Shown here: piece by piece, positions 16,964 to 27,061 of the stretch | Layout: the number at the start of each line of letters is the position of its first letter | Position numbering within the stretch: position 1 is the first letter of the stretch | Assembly (NCBI RefSeq): GCF_025060375.1 | Contig: NZ_JANXCG010000091.1 | Coordinates: forward strand, 1 to 32,476 | Direction: 5' to 3' | DNA length: 32,476 nt | DNA from: Meiothermus sp. | GTDB taxonomy: Bacteria; Deinococcota; Deinococci; Deinococcales; Thermaceae | Notes under the pieces: model-generated | Databases searched by the model: none | Seen by the model: only the letters and a program-made list of their open reading frames with translations | What the model was told of the DNA's origin: nothing | Made by a program: the position numbers and the translations under genes

Positions 16964-17156
16964 GGAGCCTCCTGAGAACAAGACGCACCTGTGGTCGGCA
17001 CAGTTCAGATGCCGAACCCAACCTTGGGTCTCTCCAGGTCGCAGGCCAAGCAGAGCACCTTCTGCAAGGCCGCCTATCCAGTTGTGGTTTTTTGGGGGTT
17101 TTTCAGGATGTGTCGCTCACCTTTTTCGCCCGGACGCAGGGACGCCCAGGCTCCAC
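16964..17156 (-). promoter_or_regulatory. leader between FMN riboswitch and binding-protein gene (expression platform)
   Basis: About 190 bases with no gene. There is no hairpin plus T-run, so transcription termination is not evident. The segment GGAGCCT right after the aptamer (17154-17148) is exactly complementary to AGGCTCC (16970-16964), which overlaps the last half of the AGGAGG ribosome site and abuts the ATG. An eight-pair hairpin with two wobbles follows the aptamer, and a TCGGCA/TGCCGA stem lies nearer the gene. This fits control at translation initiation, but the pairing is my reading only. Confidence 0.45.
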
Positions 17157-17296
17157 TCCTTCTCCCATCCGGACTTTCACCGTCGGCTTCGGATTCGCAC
17201 CGAATCGGGCCTGGATGAAGCGATTTCCAGGCTTCGCGGGCTCGAGCGCAGAGCGCCCATCACCGCCGGTGGGGAATTCCACCCCGCCCTGAAGGA
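17157..17296 (-). ncRNA. FMN riboswitch (RFN element)
   Basis: Minus-strand sequence carries the conserved RFN blocks in order: AGGGCGGGGTGGAATTCC at the 5' side, ACCGGCGGT (17270-17262), AGCCCGCGA (17242-17234), the GATTCGG/CCGAATC-type hairpin, CCGACGGT (17186-17179) and GTCCGGATG (17174-17166). The closing stem P1 is CCTTC (17295-17291) with GAAGG (17162-17158). Spacing and order match FMN-sensing riboswitches that repress riboflavin synthesis or uptake genes when FMN is plentiful. The aptamer appears complete. Confidence 0.95.
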
Positions 17297-17297
17297 A

Positions 17298-17315
17298 TTG
17301 GGCCTTTTGGCCCAA
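17298..17315. repeat. inverted repeat TTGGGCC-TTTT-GGCCCAA at the riboswitch transcription start
   Basis: A perfect seven-base inverted repeat with a four-base loop (17298-17304 and 17309-17315) lies between the ribY -10 box and the aptamer, across the predicted start point near 17313. It could be an operator or a 5' hairpin of the riboswitch RNA. Confidence 0.5.
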
Positions 17316-17319
17316 GGCC

Positions 17320-17348
17320 AGTTTACCCACAAGCTTTGGGCTTGCAAA
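17320..17348 (-). promoter_or_regulatory. promoter of the FMN riboswitch/ribY transcript
   Basis: On the minus strand: -35 TTTGCA (17348-17343), 17 bases, -10 TAAACT (17325-17320). The predicted start near 17313 lies about 17 bases before the aptamer P1 stem, a fitting distance. Its -35 region interleaves with the divergent plus-strand promoter. Confidence 0.65.
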
Positions 17349-17365
17349 GTACGGCGGGCTAGATT
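17336..17365 (+). promoter_or_regulatory. promoter of the SWIM-PCD gene
   Basis: -35 TTGGGC (17336-17341), 18 bases, -10 TAGATT (17360-17365), eleven bases before the GTG start at 17377. The plus-strand -35 lies in the spacer of the minus-strand ribY promoter, so the two polymerases cannot bind at once. Confidence 0.5.
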
Positions 17366-17376
17366 TTCATAGGGGG

Positions 17377-18114
17377 GTGCGGCTTGAACTGGAGAGCCTG
17401 CTCGCGTTGGCAGAGGAGGGGGTGCTGGAGCGGGGGCGGCGGCGGTTTTTGCAGGGGGCCATCCTTGAGGCGGCCCGGGGGCGGGGCCGGCTGCAGGCCC
17501 GGGTAGCCGGGAGCAGTCCCTTTCCTTATCGGGTAGAGATCGACCTGCGCAGGGGAGGCTGGCGCTGCACCTGCCCCTACCGGGGACTCATCTGCAAACA
17601 CGTGGTGGCGGTGGCGCTGGCTGCCCTCGAGGCACCGGAAATCTTTGTCCGGCGGAGGCTGGGCAGGGCTTCCCCGATTCGCCTCGAGCCCTTCTTGACC
17701 CTCTCCGAAGAGGAGCTAATGCGCTTTTTGTGGGGGCTTGCCGAGGCCCGTCCAGGGCCCCTACACGAGTTCGCCCACCATTGGCTCGAGCGCCATCGGG
17801 AAAAATGTGGGGGAGGAGGGGATAGGAACATGGCAGACCCGTTGAGCGAAGCCCAAATTCAGCAGGAGCTGGTCCGTTTACCGGGTTGGGCGGTGGTGGC
17901 CGGGCGGCTGGAGAAGACCTTCAGCTTCGGCAGCTACTCCGAAGGGGTGGCTTTTGCGGTGAAGGTGGCCCTTCTGGCCGAGCGCAGCGATCACCACCCG
18001 GATAGTCTGGAGATCATGTGGCGCAAGGTGCGGGTGGCCTACGTAACCCACTCTGCGGGGGGGATTACCCAGCTTGACCTCGAGGCCGCGGCGAAGGTAG
18101 AGGCCCTGCTGTGA
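17377..18114 (+). CDS. SWIM zinc-finger domain fused in frame to pterin-4a-carbinolamine dehydratase
   Basis: One open frame of 245 codons holding two unrelated parts. Residues 1-145 form a SWIM zinc-finger protein: C64-T-C66, then C73-K-H75 in CTCPYRGLICKHVVAVAL, with flanks like bacterial SWIM proteins of unknown function that may bind nucleic acid or protein. Residues 152-245 are a complete pterin-4a-carbinolamine dehydratase (DCoH/PhhB), recycling the pterin cofactor of aromatic hydroxylases; its active-site signature is D205-HH-P208 and H225 in VTHSAGG. The joint reads CGGGGDRN with no stop, followed by Met152, preceded by a good ribosome site, so a separate dehydratase may also be made. 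Start GTG 17377 is the first plausible start; no clear Shine-Dalgarno is distinguishable from its G run. Confidence 0.75.
   Translation: MRLELESLLALAEEGVLERGRRRFLQGAILEAARGRGRLQARVAGSSPFPYRVEIDLRRGGWRCTCPYRGLICKHVVAVALAALEAPEIFVRRRLGRASPIRLEPFLTLSEEELMRFLWGLAEARPGPLHEFAHHWLERHREKCGGGGDRNMADPLSEAQIQQELVRLPGWAVVAGRLEKTFSFGSYSEGVAFAVKVALLAERSDHHPDSLEIMWRKVRVAYVTHSAGGITQLDLEAAAKVEALL
17811..17832 (+). promoter_or_regulatory. internal ribosome-binding site and in-frame ATG for stand-alone dehydratase
   Basis: A GGAGGAGGGG run (17812-17821) plus AGGA (17824-17827) precede the ATG at 17830, which is in frame with the SWIM reading frame and matches the normal N-terminus of the dehydratase family. 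Initiation here would give a 94-residue enzyme of usual length (17830-18114). Confidence 0.6.
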
Positions 18115-18150
18115 GGGTCTGGTGGCTCACATCTCCAACCAAAGAAGGGG

Positions 18151-18156
18151 TAGACT
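18151..18156 (+). promoter_or_regulatory. -10 box upstream of sucA
   Basis: TAGACT ends eight bases before the GTG at 18165 and 14 before the ATG at 18171. The -35 region is weak (TCACAT at 18 bases). GAGGA between box and start can serve as ribosome site for the ATG. Confidence 0.4.
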
Positions 18157-18164
18157 GAGGAACT

Positions 18165-20879
18165 GTGAGTATGGAACACACCGTGGACAGTTCCAACCTG
18201 GCCTACCTCGAGGCCCTCTACCAGCAGTACCAAGAGAACCCCAGCTCCGTTCCCCCCGAGTGGTCCCGCTACTTTCAAAACCTCCAGGCTGAGCCCACCG
18301 GCGGCAATGGGGCGGTGGTGCGGCGACAACCTTCTGAGGCCGAGCTATCCGAGATGGCCTCGTTTTTCCTTCGGGCGGTGCGCTTTTTGCGCACCTACCG
18401 CGAGCGCGGCCATCTCATTGCCCGGATAGACCCCCTGGGCCGCGAACGCCGTACCCCCCCCGAGCTTGACCCTAGCTACTTCGGGTTGAGCGAGGCCGAT
18501 TTGGACCGGCCGGTACCCCCCGAGCTGGGGGCCCCTACCCTTCGGGCGGTGCTGGAGCAGTACAAGACCCGCTACAGCGGTACGGTGGGCATAGAGTACG
18601 GCCACCTGGACGACCCCACCGTTCGTAACTGGATTGAGGCCCGGCTGGCTGCCGGGTTCACCAAGCCTACCCCAGAACAGAAGCGCAGAATCCAGGAGAG
18701 GCTGATGCAGGCCACCCTCTTCGAGGAGTTCCTGCAGAAGAAGTACCTGGGGGCCAAGACCTTCAGCCTTGAGGGCACCGAGTCCCTCATTCCCCTCCTT
18801 GACCTGGTCCTGGAGGCTGCGGCCCGCCAGGGGGTGGTGGAGGTGGTAATGGGGATGGCCCACCGGGGCCGCCTCAACGTCTTGGCCAACGTGGTTAGGA
18901 AGCCCTTGCGCGACATCTTCCTGGAGTTTGAGGAACACTTCCCTGAAGGGTACCACGGGGACGTCAAGTACCACCTGGGCTATTCCAACGACATTGAAAC
19001 CCCCTTTGGGAAGGTCCACCTCTCGCTTAACTTCAACCCCTCCCATCTGGAGTTTGTTGCTCCGGTAGCCATGGGCCGCACCCGGGCCAAGCAGGATCGT
19101 TTTGGGGATGCGCGCAGGGAAAAGGGTATGCTCCTCCTGGTCCATGGCGATGCAGCCTTCATCGGGGAGGGCATCGTCCAGGAAACCCTAAACATCTCGG
19201 GCCTACCCGCCTACACTGTGGGGGGGGCGTTGCACATTATCCTCAACAATCAGGTGGGCTTTACCACGGAGCCCCACGAGTACACCTCGGGCCGCTATGC
19301 CACCGAGATCGCCAAGATGGTGGAGTCCCCCATCTTCCACGTGAACGCTGAGGACCCCGAGGCGCTGGTGGGGGTGGTGGAGCTGGCCATGGAGTTTCGC
19401 CGCACCTTCAAGCGGGATGTCTTCATTGACCTCGTCGGCTACCGCAAGCGCGGCCACAATGAGACCGACGAGCCCAGCTTCACCCAGCCCGACATGTACC
19501 GCCGCATCGCGGCCAAAAAGCCCCTCTACCAGGTCTACCAGGCCAAGCTGGAGGCCGAGGGGGTCTGCACCAAGGAGGGGTGCGAGGGCTTGGCCAAGCA
19601 GTACCAGGAGACCCTCGAGGCGGCCTTCTCAGGGGCTCGGCGGGAGCCTACCCCCACCCGGCCACCTGCTGGAGGCGGGGTCTGGAAGGGCTACCTGGGG
19701 GGCCCCGAGGAGGGGGTACCCGACCCCGAGACCGGGGTGCCGCTGGAGAAGCTATCGGCCCTCATGGAGGCCCTGACCCGCCTTCCAGAAGGCTTTTCCC
19801 TGCACCCCCGCTTGGGGAAGTTCCTGGAGGCCAGGCGGGAGATGGGGCAGAACAAACGGCCTCTGGATTGGGCTGCAGCTGAGATGCTGGCCTTCGCCTC
19901 GCTGGCGGTGGAGGGGCACCGGGTTCGCCTTTCCGGCCAGGATACGGTCCGGGGCACCTTTACCCAGCGGCACGGGGCCTTTACCGATTACCGCACTGGG
20001 GAGCGCTACATCCCAGCCAATCACCTGGCTGAGGGCCAGGCCCCGGTAGAACTCTACAACTCGGCCCTCTCCGAAGCAGGGGTGCTGGGTTTCGAGTACG
20101 GTTACAGCCTGGATATGCCCGATGCGCTGGTGGGGTGGGAGGCCCAGTACGGCGATTTTGTGAACACTGCGCAGGTCATCATAGACCAGTTCATCGCCTC
20201 GGCTGAGGCCAAGTGGAGCCGCCTTTCGGGAATCGTCCTCTTGTTGCCCCACGGTATGGAAGGCGGTGGGCCAGAGCACAGCAGCGCCCGTCTGGAACGC
20301 TTCCTGCAGCTCTGCTCCAACGACAACATCCAGGTCGCCTACCCCACCACCCCGGCCCAGTACTTCCATCTGTTGCGGCGGCAGGTCAAGCGGCCCTGGC
20401 GGAAGCCGCTCATCGTGATGACCCCCAAGAGCCTCCTTCGCAATCCCGATGCGGTCTCACCCTTAGAAGACCTCACCAAAGGCCGCTTCCAGCGGGTGCT
20501 GGTGGGCCCCCCCGTTCCTGGGGCTAGCCGGATACTCCTTTGTTCGGGCAAGGTCTACTACGACCTCGAGGCGGCCCGTCGGGCCTCGGGAAGGGGTGAT
20601 GTGGCCCTGATTCGCCTGGAGCAGCTCTACCCTTTTCCACAAAAGGAGCTGGAGGCCGCCTTGGCTTCCTACCCTGCTGGCGTCGAGGTGGTCTGGGTTC
20701 AGGAGGAGCCGGCCAACATGGGGGCCTGGTGGTTCATCCGGGCCCGCTTTGGTGACCGGATATTTGGTCGCCCTTTGCGGGTGGTGGCCCGGCCCGAGTC
20801 CAGCAGCCCGGCGGTGGGTTCAAAGAAGGTTCATGACAAGGAGCAGCAGGCCCTGGTTCGGCAGGCCCTGGGGCTTTAG
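18165..20879 (+). CDS. sucA: 2-oxoglutarate dehydrogenase E1 component
   Basis: A 904-residue thiamine-diphosphate E1 subunit that decarboxylates 2-oxoglutarate and loads succinyl onto E2 in the TCA cycle. The N-terminal E2-binding segment is present ([17 protein letters not shown]). Markers in order: [37 protein letters not shown] (thiamine-diphosphate/metal region), [17 protein letters not shown], and the C-terminal [23 protein letters not shown]. Length is normal for OdhA/SucA without the extra acyltransferase domain of actinobacteria. GTG 18165 and ATG 18171 differ by two residues; the latter is better placed for the GAGGA site. sucB and lpd follow on the same strand. Confidence 0.95.
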   Translation: MSMEHTVDSSNLAYLEALYQQYQENPSSVPPEWSRYFQNLQAEPTGGNGAVVRRQPSEAELSEMASFFLRAVRFLRTYRERGHLIARIDPLGRERRTPPELDPSYFGLSEADLDRPVPPELGAPTLRAVLEQYKTRYSGTVGIEYGHLDDPTVRNWIEARLAAGFTKPTPEQKRRIQERLMQATLFEEFLQKKYLGAKTFSLEGTESLIPLLDLVLEAAARQGVVEVVMGMAHRGRLNVLANVVRKPLRDIFLEFEEHFPEGYHGDVKYHLGYSNDIETPFGKVHLSLNFNPSHLEFVAPVAMGRTRAKQDRFGDARREKGMLLLVHGDAAFIGEGIVQETLNISGLPAYTVGGALHIILNNQVGFTTEPHEYTSGRYATEIAKMVESPIFHVNAEDPEALVGVVELAMEFRRTFKRDVFIDLVGYRKRGHNETDEPSFTQPDMYRRIAAKKPLYQVYQAKLEAEGVCTKEGCEGLAKQYQETLEAAFSGARREPTPTRPPAGGGVWKGYLGGPEEGVPDPETGVPLEKLSALMEALTRLPEGFSLHPRLGKFLEARREMGQNKRPLDWAAAEMLAFASLAVEGHRVRLSGQDTVRGTFTQRHGAFTDYRTGERYIPANHLAEGQAPVELYNSALSEAGVLGFEYGYSLDMPDALVGWEAQYGDFVNTAQVIIDQFIASAEAKWSRLSGIVLLLPHGMEGGGPEHSSARLERFLQLCSNDNIQVAYPTTPAQYFHLLRRQVKRPWRKPLIVMTPKSLLRNPDAVSPLEDLTKGRFQRVLVGPPVPGASRILLCSGKVYYDLEAARRASGRGDVALIRLEQLYPFPQKELEAALASYPAGVEVVWVQEEPANMGAWWFIRARFGDRIFGRPLRVVARPESSSPAVGSKKVHDKEQQALVRQALGL

Positions 20880-20888
20880 GCCCAGGGC
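20865..20888 (+). repeat. intercistronic hairpin across the sucA stop codon
   Basis: GCCCTGGG (20865-20872) pairs perfectly with CCCAGGGC (20881-20888) around an eight-base loop containing the TAG stop. No T run follows, so it is more likely an mRNA-stability or translation-setting structure than a terminator. Confidence 0.5.
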
Positions 20889-20938
20889 AGCCGAGGTGCG
20901 GGTGGAGTTTGCGGGGCGGTAATCCCGGAGGAAAGACC

Positions 20939-22108
20939 ATGCCTGTAGAACTCAAAATTCCCCCTGTAGGGGAGTCCATCACCGAAGTGGAAATCGGCCA
21001 GTGGCTCAAAAGGGAAGGCGACCTGGTGCGGGCTGACGAGCCCGTGGTGGAGCTGGTGACCGACAAGGCCACCCTGGAGCTACCCGCCCCCGCCAGCGGG
21101 GTGCTCAGCAGGATTCTCATCCCAAGTGGGCAGGCCCGGGTAGGGGATGTGGTGGCCTTGCTGGAGGAGCAGGAGGTTCAGGCCCCTGCCGCTCAGGCCA
21201 GTCCGAAGCCGGAGCAGGCCTCCTCACCGGTGGCTGAGACCAAGGTGATGCCGGCGGCGGCCCGGCTGGCCGCCCAAAGCGGGGTGGATGCGGCCAGCCT
21301 GAAGGGTAGCGGCCCTGGCGGGCGGGTGCTCAAGGAGGATGTTCAAAGGGTCCTCTCCACCCCGGCCTCTCCCCCTCCTGCGCCCACCCCTGCCCCCCCG
21401 CAAGGCGAGCGCCGGGATGAGGTGGTGCCCATGACCCCCCTGCGCCGCCGCATCGCCGAACGGCTTTTGAGCGCCAAGCAGAGCACCGCCATGCTCACCA
21501 CCTTCAACGAGGCGGACATGGGCGCGGTGATGGAGCTGCGCAGGGAGTACGGCGAGAGCTTCCAGAAGAAGCATGGGGTCAAACTGGGCTTCATGAGCTT
21601 CTTTGTGAAGGCGGTGGTGCAGGCTCTTCAGGAGATCCCCCAGCTCAACGCTGAGATTCGCGGCACCGATATCGTTTACCACCGCTACTACGACATCGGC
21701 ATCGCGGTAGGAGGGGGGGAGGGGCTGGTGGTGCCGGTCCTTCGCGACGCAGACAAACTCTCTATGGCCCAAATTGAGGAGCGCATAGCCGACTTTGCTG
21801 CCCGGGTGAAGGAGAAAAGAATCAAGCCTGAAGAGCTGATGGGTGGCACCTTCACCATTACCAACGGGGGCATCTACGGCTCGCTCAACTCTACCCCCCT
21901 CCTCAACCCCCCCCAGGTGGGCATTCTGGGGATGCACGCCATCGTGGAGCGTCCGGTGGCCCGCAACGGCGCGGTGGTGATCCGGCCGATGATGAACCTG
22001 GCGCTTTCGTACGACCACCGGATTGTGGATGGGCGTGAGGCGGTTACCTTCCTACGGCGCGTTAAGGAGCTCATTGAGAACCCTGTGCGGCTCGTGCTCG
22101 AGGTCTGA
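20939..22108 (+). CDS. sucB: dihydrolipoyllysine-residue succinyltransferase, 2-oxoglutarate dehydrogenase E2
   Basis: A 389-residue E2 with one lipoyl domain (about 1-77, lipoylated K43 in VTDKATLEL), an Ala/Pro/Gln linker, the E1/E3-binding domain (about 98-135, [24 protein letters not shown]), a Pro-rich linker (about 140-157) and the catalytic core ending with SYDHRIVDG (catalytic H360, D364). [12 protein letters not shown] marks the start of the core. It transfers succinyl to CoA. The ATG at 20939 follows GGAGGAAAG; an upstream in-frame start would add ten residues unlike the family. It lies between sucA and lpd, giving the complete complex. Confidence 0.95.
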   Translation: MPVELKIPPVGESITEVEIGQWLKREGDLVRADEPVVELVTDKATLELPAPASGVLSRILIPSGQARVGDVVALLEEQEVQAPAAQASPKPEQASSPVAETKVMPAAARLAAQSGVDAASLKGSGPGGRVLKEDVQRVLSTPASPPPAPTPAPPQGERRDEVVPMTPLRRRIAERLLSAKQSTAMLTTFNEADMGAVMELRREYGESFQKKHGVKLGFMSFFVKAVVQALQEIPQLNAEIRGTDIVYHRYYDIGIAVGGGEGLVVPVLRDADKLSMAQIEERIADFAARVKEKRIKPEELMGGTFTITNGGIYGSLNSTPLLNPPQVGILGMHAIVERPVARNGAVVIRPMMNLALSYDHRIVDGREAVTFLRRVKELIENPVRLVLEV

Positions 22109-22138
22109 GCTGGGTTTCCGCTAGGCTGGCGAGGTTTT

Positions 22139-23521
22139 ATGCCCAAACATCAGCTTGTGGTCATCGGTGCGGGGCCAGGAGGGTATGTGGCGGCCATTCG
22201 CGCGGCCCAGCTTGGCCTGAACGTGGCTTGTGTGGAGAAGGAGGCCGCTTTGGGCGGCACCTGTCTGCGGGTGGGCTGTATTCCCTCCAAAGCCCTACTG
22301 GAGGCCACCGAAAAGATTCACGCGGTTCTCCAAGGCCAGCTCATCGGGGTTCGGGTGGGCAGCGCCCAGGTGGACCTGAAGGCCCTGATGGCCCATAAGG
22401 AAAAGGTGGTGCGGGCCAACACCCAGGGCATAGAGTTCTTGTTCAGGAAAAACGGGGTGGTTCGCTACCGGGGGCACGGCCGCATCGTAGGGCCCCATCG
22501 GGTGCAGGTAGAGGGGCCTGATGGGGTGGAGGAGCTCGAGGCTGAACGCATCCTCATCGCCACCGGTTCTAAGGTGGCCCCGCTTAAGGGGGTAGAGCTG
22601 GACTACGAAATTGTGGGTACCTCCGACCAGGCCATCGCCTACGACAGGGTTCCCGAGCGGTTGGTGGTGATTGGTGGGGGGGTAATCGGTCTCGAGTTGG
22701 GCTCGGTCTGGAACCGCCTGGGCAGCAGGGTAACGATTCTGGAGTACCTTCCCCAAATCCTGGGCGGCATGGATGGAGAGATTGCCAGGGCCGCAGAGAA
22801 AAGCTTCCGCAAGCAGGGCCTAGACATCCGGACGGGGGTGCGGGTTACCCGCGCTTACGCCAAGGACGGTGTGGGGGTGGTGGAGTACGAAGGGGGTGAG
22901 CCCCTGGTGGCGGATAGGGTGCTCCTCGCCACCGGGCGAATTCCCAACACGGATGGGCTGGGCCTGGAGAACGTGGGTCTTTCCACCGATGAGCGGGGTC
23001 GCATTCCCGTCAACGCGCACTACCAGACCGCTGTGCCCAGTATCTACGCCATTGGGGACGTCATTGCCGGCCCCATGTTGGCCCACAAGGCTGAGGAGGA
23101 GGGTTACGCAGCGGTGGAGCACATGGTTGGCGGCTACGGCCACGTGGACTACGCCTCCATTCCCAATGTGGTCTACACCCACCCCGAGGTGGCCTCGGTC
23201 GGGCGGACCGAGGAGGAACTAAAGGCGGCAGGTGTCCCCTACAAAAAGGGGACCTTCCCCTTCTCGGCCAACGGCCGGGCTAGGGCCATGAACGACACCG
23301 ACGGACTGGCCAAGGTTCTGGCTCATGCAGAGACCGACCGCATCCTAGGGGTGCACATCGTGGGCCCGCGGGCAGGTGACCTCATCGCTGAGGCTGCGGT
23401 AGCCATGGCCTTTCACGCTTCCGCCGAAGATCTGGCCCGTGCTTCCCACGCCCACCCCACCCTGGCCGAGGTGCTCAAGGAGGCCGCGCTGGCCGCTTGG
23501 GACAAGCCGCTGCACATCTAA
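22139..23521 (+). CDS. lpd: dihydrolipoyl dehydrogenase (E3)
   Basis: A 460-residue flavoprotein disulfide reductase that reoxidises the E2 lipoyl group with NAD. The FAD motif VVIGAGPGGYVAAI (7-20), redox pair C42/C47 in GGTCLRVGCIPSK, the NAD motif VVIGGGVIGLELG (about 178-190), a second FAD motif YAIGDV and the C-terminal base segment HAHPTLAEV are all present. No N-terminal lipoyl domain. The ATG follows GGCGAGG. Being last of sucA-sucB-lpd, it serves the 2-oxoglutarate dehydrogenase and possibly other 2-oxoacid complexes. A separate promoter for the next gene begins seven bases after its stop. Confidence 0.95.
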   Translation: MPKHQLVVIGAGPGGYVAAIRAAQLGLNVACVEKEAALGGTCLRVGCIPSKALLEATEKIHAVLQGQLIGVRVGSAQVDLKALMAHKEKVVRANTQGIEFLFRKNGVVRYRGHGRIVGPHRVQVEGPDGVEELEAERILIATGSKVAPLKGVELDYEIVGTSDQAIAYDRVPERLVVIGGGVIGLELGSVWNRLGSRVTILEYLPQILGGMDGEIARAAEKSFRKQGLDIRTGVRVTRAYAKDGVGVVEYEGGEPLVADRVLLATGRIPNTDGLGLENVGLSTDERGRIPVNAHYQTAVPSIYAIGDVIAGPMLAHKAEEEGYAAVEHMVGGYGHVDYASIPNVVYTHPEVASVGRTEEELKAAGVPYKKGTFPFSANGRARAMNDTDGLAKVLAHAETDRILGVHIVGPRAGDLIAEAAVAMAFHASAEDLARASHAHPTLAEVLKEAALAAWDKPLHI

Positions 23522-23528
23522 GTTTCCC

Positions 23529-23557
23529 TTGAAACGCCCCTGGGGGGCCTGTAGAGT
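23529..23557 (+). promoter_or_regulatory. acylphosphatase promoter, leaderless type
   Basis: -35 TTGAAA (23529-23534), exactly 17 bases, -10 TAGAGT (23552-23557), then six bases to the GTG at 23564. The spacer contains a GCCCC/GGGGC palindrome. No Shine-Dalgarno is present, consistent with a leaderless mRNA. Confidence 0.7.
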
Positions 23558-23563
23558 GGGCTT

Positions 23564-23830
23564 GTGCGGCGGGTTACGGTTTTGGTGAGCGGACGGGTGC
23601 AGGGCGTGGGGTACCGCTACTTCACCCGCAAGAAAGCCCTGGAGCTTTCCCTGGCGGGCTATGCGGAGAACCTCCCCGACGGTCGGGTGGAGGTGGTGGC
23701 GGAGGGGGAGGAGGCTGATCTTGAGCTTTTCCTCCACCACCTGCGCCAAGGTCCCCGCGAGGCCCGGGTGGAGCACCTGGAGGTGCAGTGGAGCGAGGCC
23801 ACCGGCCTCAGGGGGTTTCAGATTTACTGA
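23564..23830 (+). CDS. acylphosphatase
   Basis: An 88-residue acylphosphatase, hydrolysing carboxyl-phosphate bonds such as acetyl phosphate or 1,3-bisphosphoglycerate. The family signature [11 protein letters not shown] (10-20) contains the phosphate-binding R18, and N36 in [11 protein letters not shown] is the catalytic asparagine; FQIY at the end is typical. The start is GTG, placed directly behind a good promoter. It is 24 bases ahead of tyrS. The physiological substrate in bacteria is generally unknown. Confidence 0.93.
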   Translation: MRRVTVLVSGRVQGVGYRYFTRKKALELSLAGYAENLPDGRVEVVAEGEEADLELFLHHLRQGPREARVEHLEVQWSEATGLRGFQIY

Positions 23831-26151
<2,321 letters not shown>

Positions 26152-26155
26152 ATTG

Positions 26156-26173
26156 GATTTTGAATCCAAAATC
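26156..26173. repeat. AT-rich inverted repeat, candidate operator of the TauE/SafE gene
   Basis: GATTTTG (26156-26162) and CAAAATC (26167-26173) are perfect inverted arms around AATC; a second palindrome GGATT-TTG-AATCC is nested in it. It lies where the -35 box should be, ten bases upstream of the extended -10. No T tract follows, so a terminator for the dipeptidase is less likely. Confidence 0.55.
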
Positions 26174-26182
26174 TGATTTGTG

Positions 26183-26191
26183 TGGTATAAA
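26183..26191 (+). promoter_or_regulatory. extended -10 promoter of the TauE/SafE gene
   Basis: TGG-TATAAA (26183-26191), with the extended TGn, ends five bases before the GTG at 26197. No canonical -35; the inverted repeat occupies that place, so an activator or repressor may act there. GAGG just before GTG may be a ribosome site. Confidence 0.6.
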
Positions 26192-26196
26192 GAGGC

Positions 26197-26958
26197 GTGA
26201 ATCTTGCCAGTTTGTGGGTCGGACTTTTGGCCGGGGCCTTCGGTGGGCTGGTGGGTCTGGGGGGAGGCGTCGTGGCGGTGCCCCTGATGAACGCTCTTCT
26301 CCGGCTGACCCAGCACGAGGCAGTGGCCACCAGCCTGGTGATGGTGGCCTTTACAGGTTTGGCTGGCGCCTTCGCTTACGCCTCCCATGGTACGGTGGAC
26401 TGGCTGGCGGCCCTGCTGCTTTTCCCGAGCGCCATGGTTACGGCCAACTGGGGGGCCCGCTACGCCAACCGCTTGCCGGAGTGGCGGCTTAAGCGGGTGT
26501 TCGGCTGGTATTTGGTGGTGGTGTCCCTCAGCCTCTTGCTCAAGCCTTACATTCCCCATGTGGGCGAGCCGATTGAGGGGGGGTTGCGGGTGCTGTTTTT
26601 GGCGCTGACCGGGGCGATGGCGGGCTTCGCTTCAGGGCTTTTGGGGGTGGGGGGGGGCACGATTACGGTGCCCATCCTGGTGCTCTTGGTGGGTTTAGAG
26701 CAGCACACCGCCCAGGGCACGGCCCTTCTGGCCATGATCCCCTCGGCCCTGGTGGGCTCTTATACCCATTTCCGCCACGGCAACCTGGCCCGAGCTTACG
26801 TGCCTGGTCTGGTGGTGGGAATTCTGCTAGGGGCCTCCTTAGGGGGGGTGCTGGCCAACCAGATGCCCGAAGCCTGGTTGCGGGTGGTCTTCTCCTCGGT
26901 TCTCTTGTGGACTGCCCGGCGCTACCTGATTGCTCGGCCTAAGCCCCAGGCGGCCTGA
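26197..26958 (+). CDS. sulfite exporter TauE/SafE family (TSUP) membrane protein
   Basis: A 253-residue membrane protein of the TSUP family, which moves sulfite, sulfonates or other small anions. Two related halves are visible: GGLVGLGGGVVAVPLMNALL (about 15-34) with QHEAVATSLVMVAF, and SGLLGVGGGTITVPILVLL (about 147-165) with QHTAQGTALLAMIP, giving the family's inverted-repeat architecture of about eight membrane helices. Loop HFRHGN is typical. Start is GTG. It lies alone between the dipeptidase and rpoB. Export of sulfite would fit the sulfite dehydrogenase at the far end of the window, but they are not linked here. Confidence 0.88.
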   Translation: MNLASLWVGLLAGAFGGLVGLGGGVVAVPLMNALLRLTQHEAVATSLVMVAFTGLAGAFAYASHGTVDWLAALLLFPSAMVTANWGARYANRLPEWRLKRVFGWYLVVVSLSLLLKPYIPHVGEPIEGGLRVLFLALTGAMAGFASGLLGVGGGTITVPILVLLVGLEQHTAQGTALLAMIPSALVGSYTHFRHGNLARAYVPGLVVGILLGASLGGVLANQMPEAWLRVVFSSVLLWTARRYLIARPKPQAA

Positions 26959-26983
26959 GGGCCTACTCAAACCCCGCGCCCTG

Positions 26984-26992
26984 TGCTACAAT
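26984..26992 (+). promoter_or_regulatory. upstream rpoB promoter (extended -10)
   Basis: TGC-TACAAT (26984-26992) is a near-consensus extended -10 box; the -35 position holds only TACTCA. Transcription would start near 26999, about 240 bases before rpoB. Confidence 0.55.
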
Positions 26993-27025
26993 CGCCCCAA
27001 GCAGCTTGGTGTACCAGGGTGCCCC

Positions 27026-27055
27026 TTGCGTTTTTGCGTAGCGGTGTGCTAGTAT
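27026..27055 (+). promoter_or_regulatory. main rpoB promoter
   Basis: -35 TTGCGT (27026-27031), 18 bases, extended -10 TGC-TAGTAT (27047-27055). The -10 is the centre of a perfect palindrome TGCTA-GTA-TAGCA (27047-27059), which could be an operator. Start predicted near 27062. Confidence 0.65.
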
Positions 27056-27061
27056 AGCATC

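Noticed and set aside
16938-17372. Plus-strand open frames through the riboswitch region
   Set aside because: They cross the FMN aptamer and leader on the opposite strand and show no protein-like pattern.
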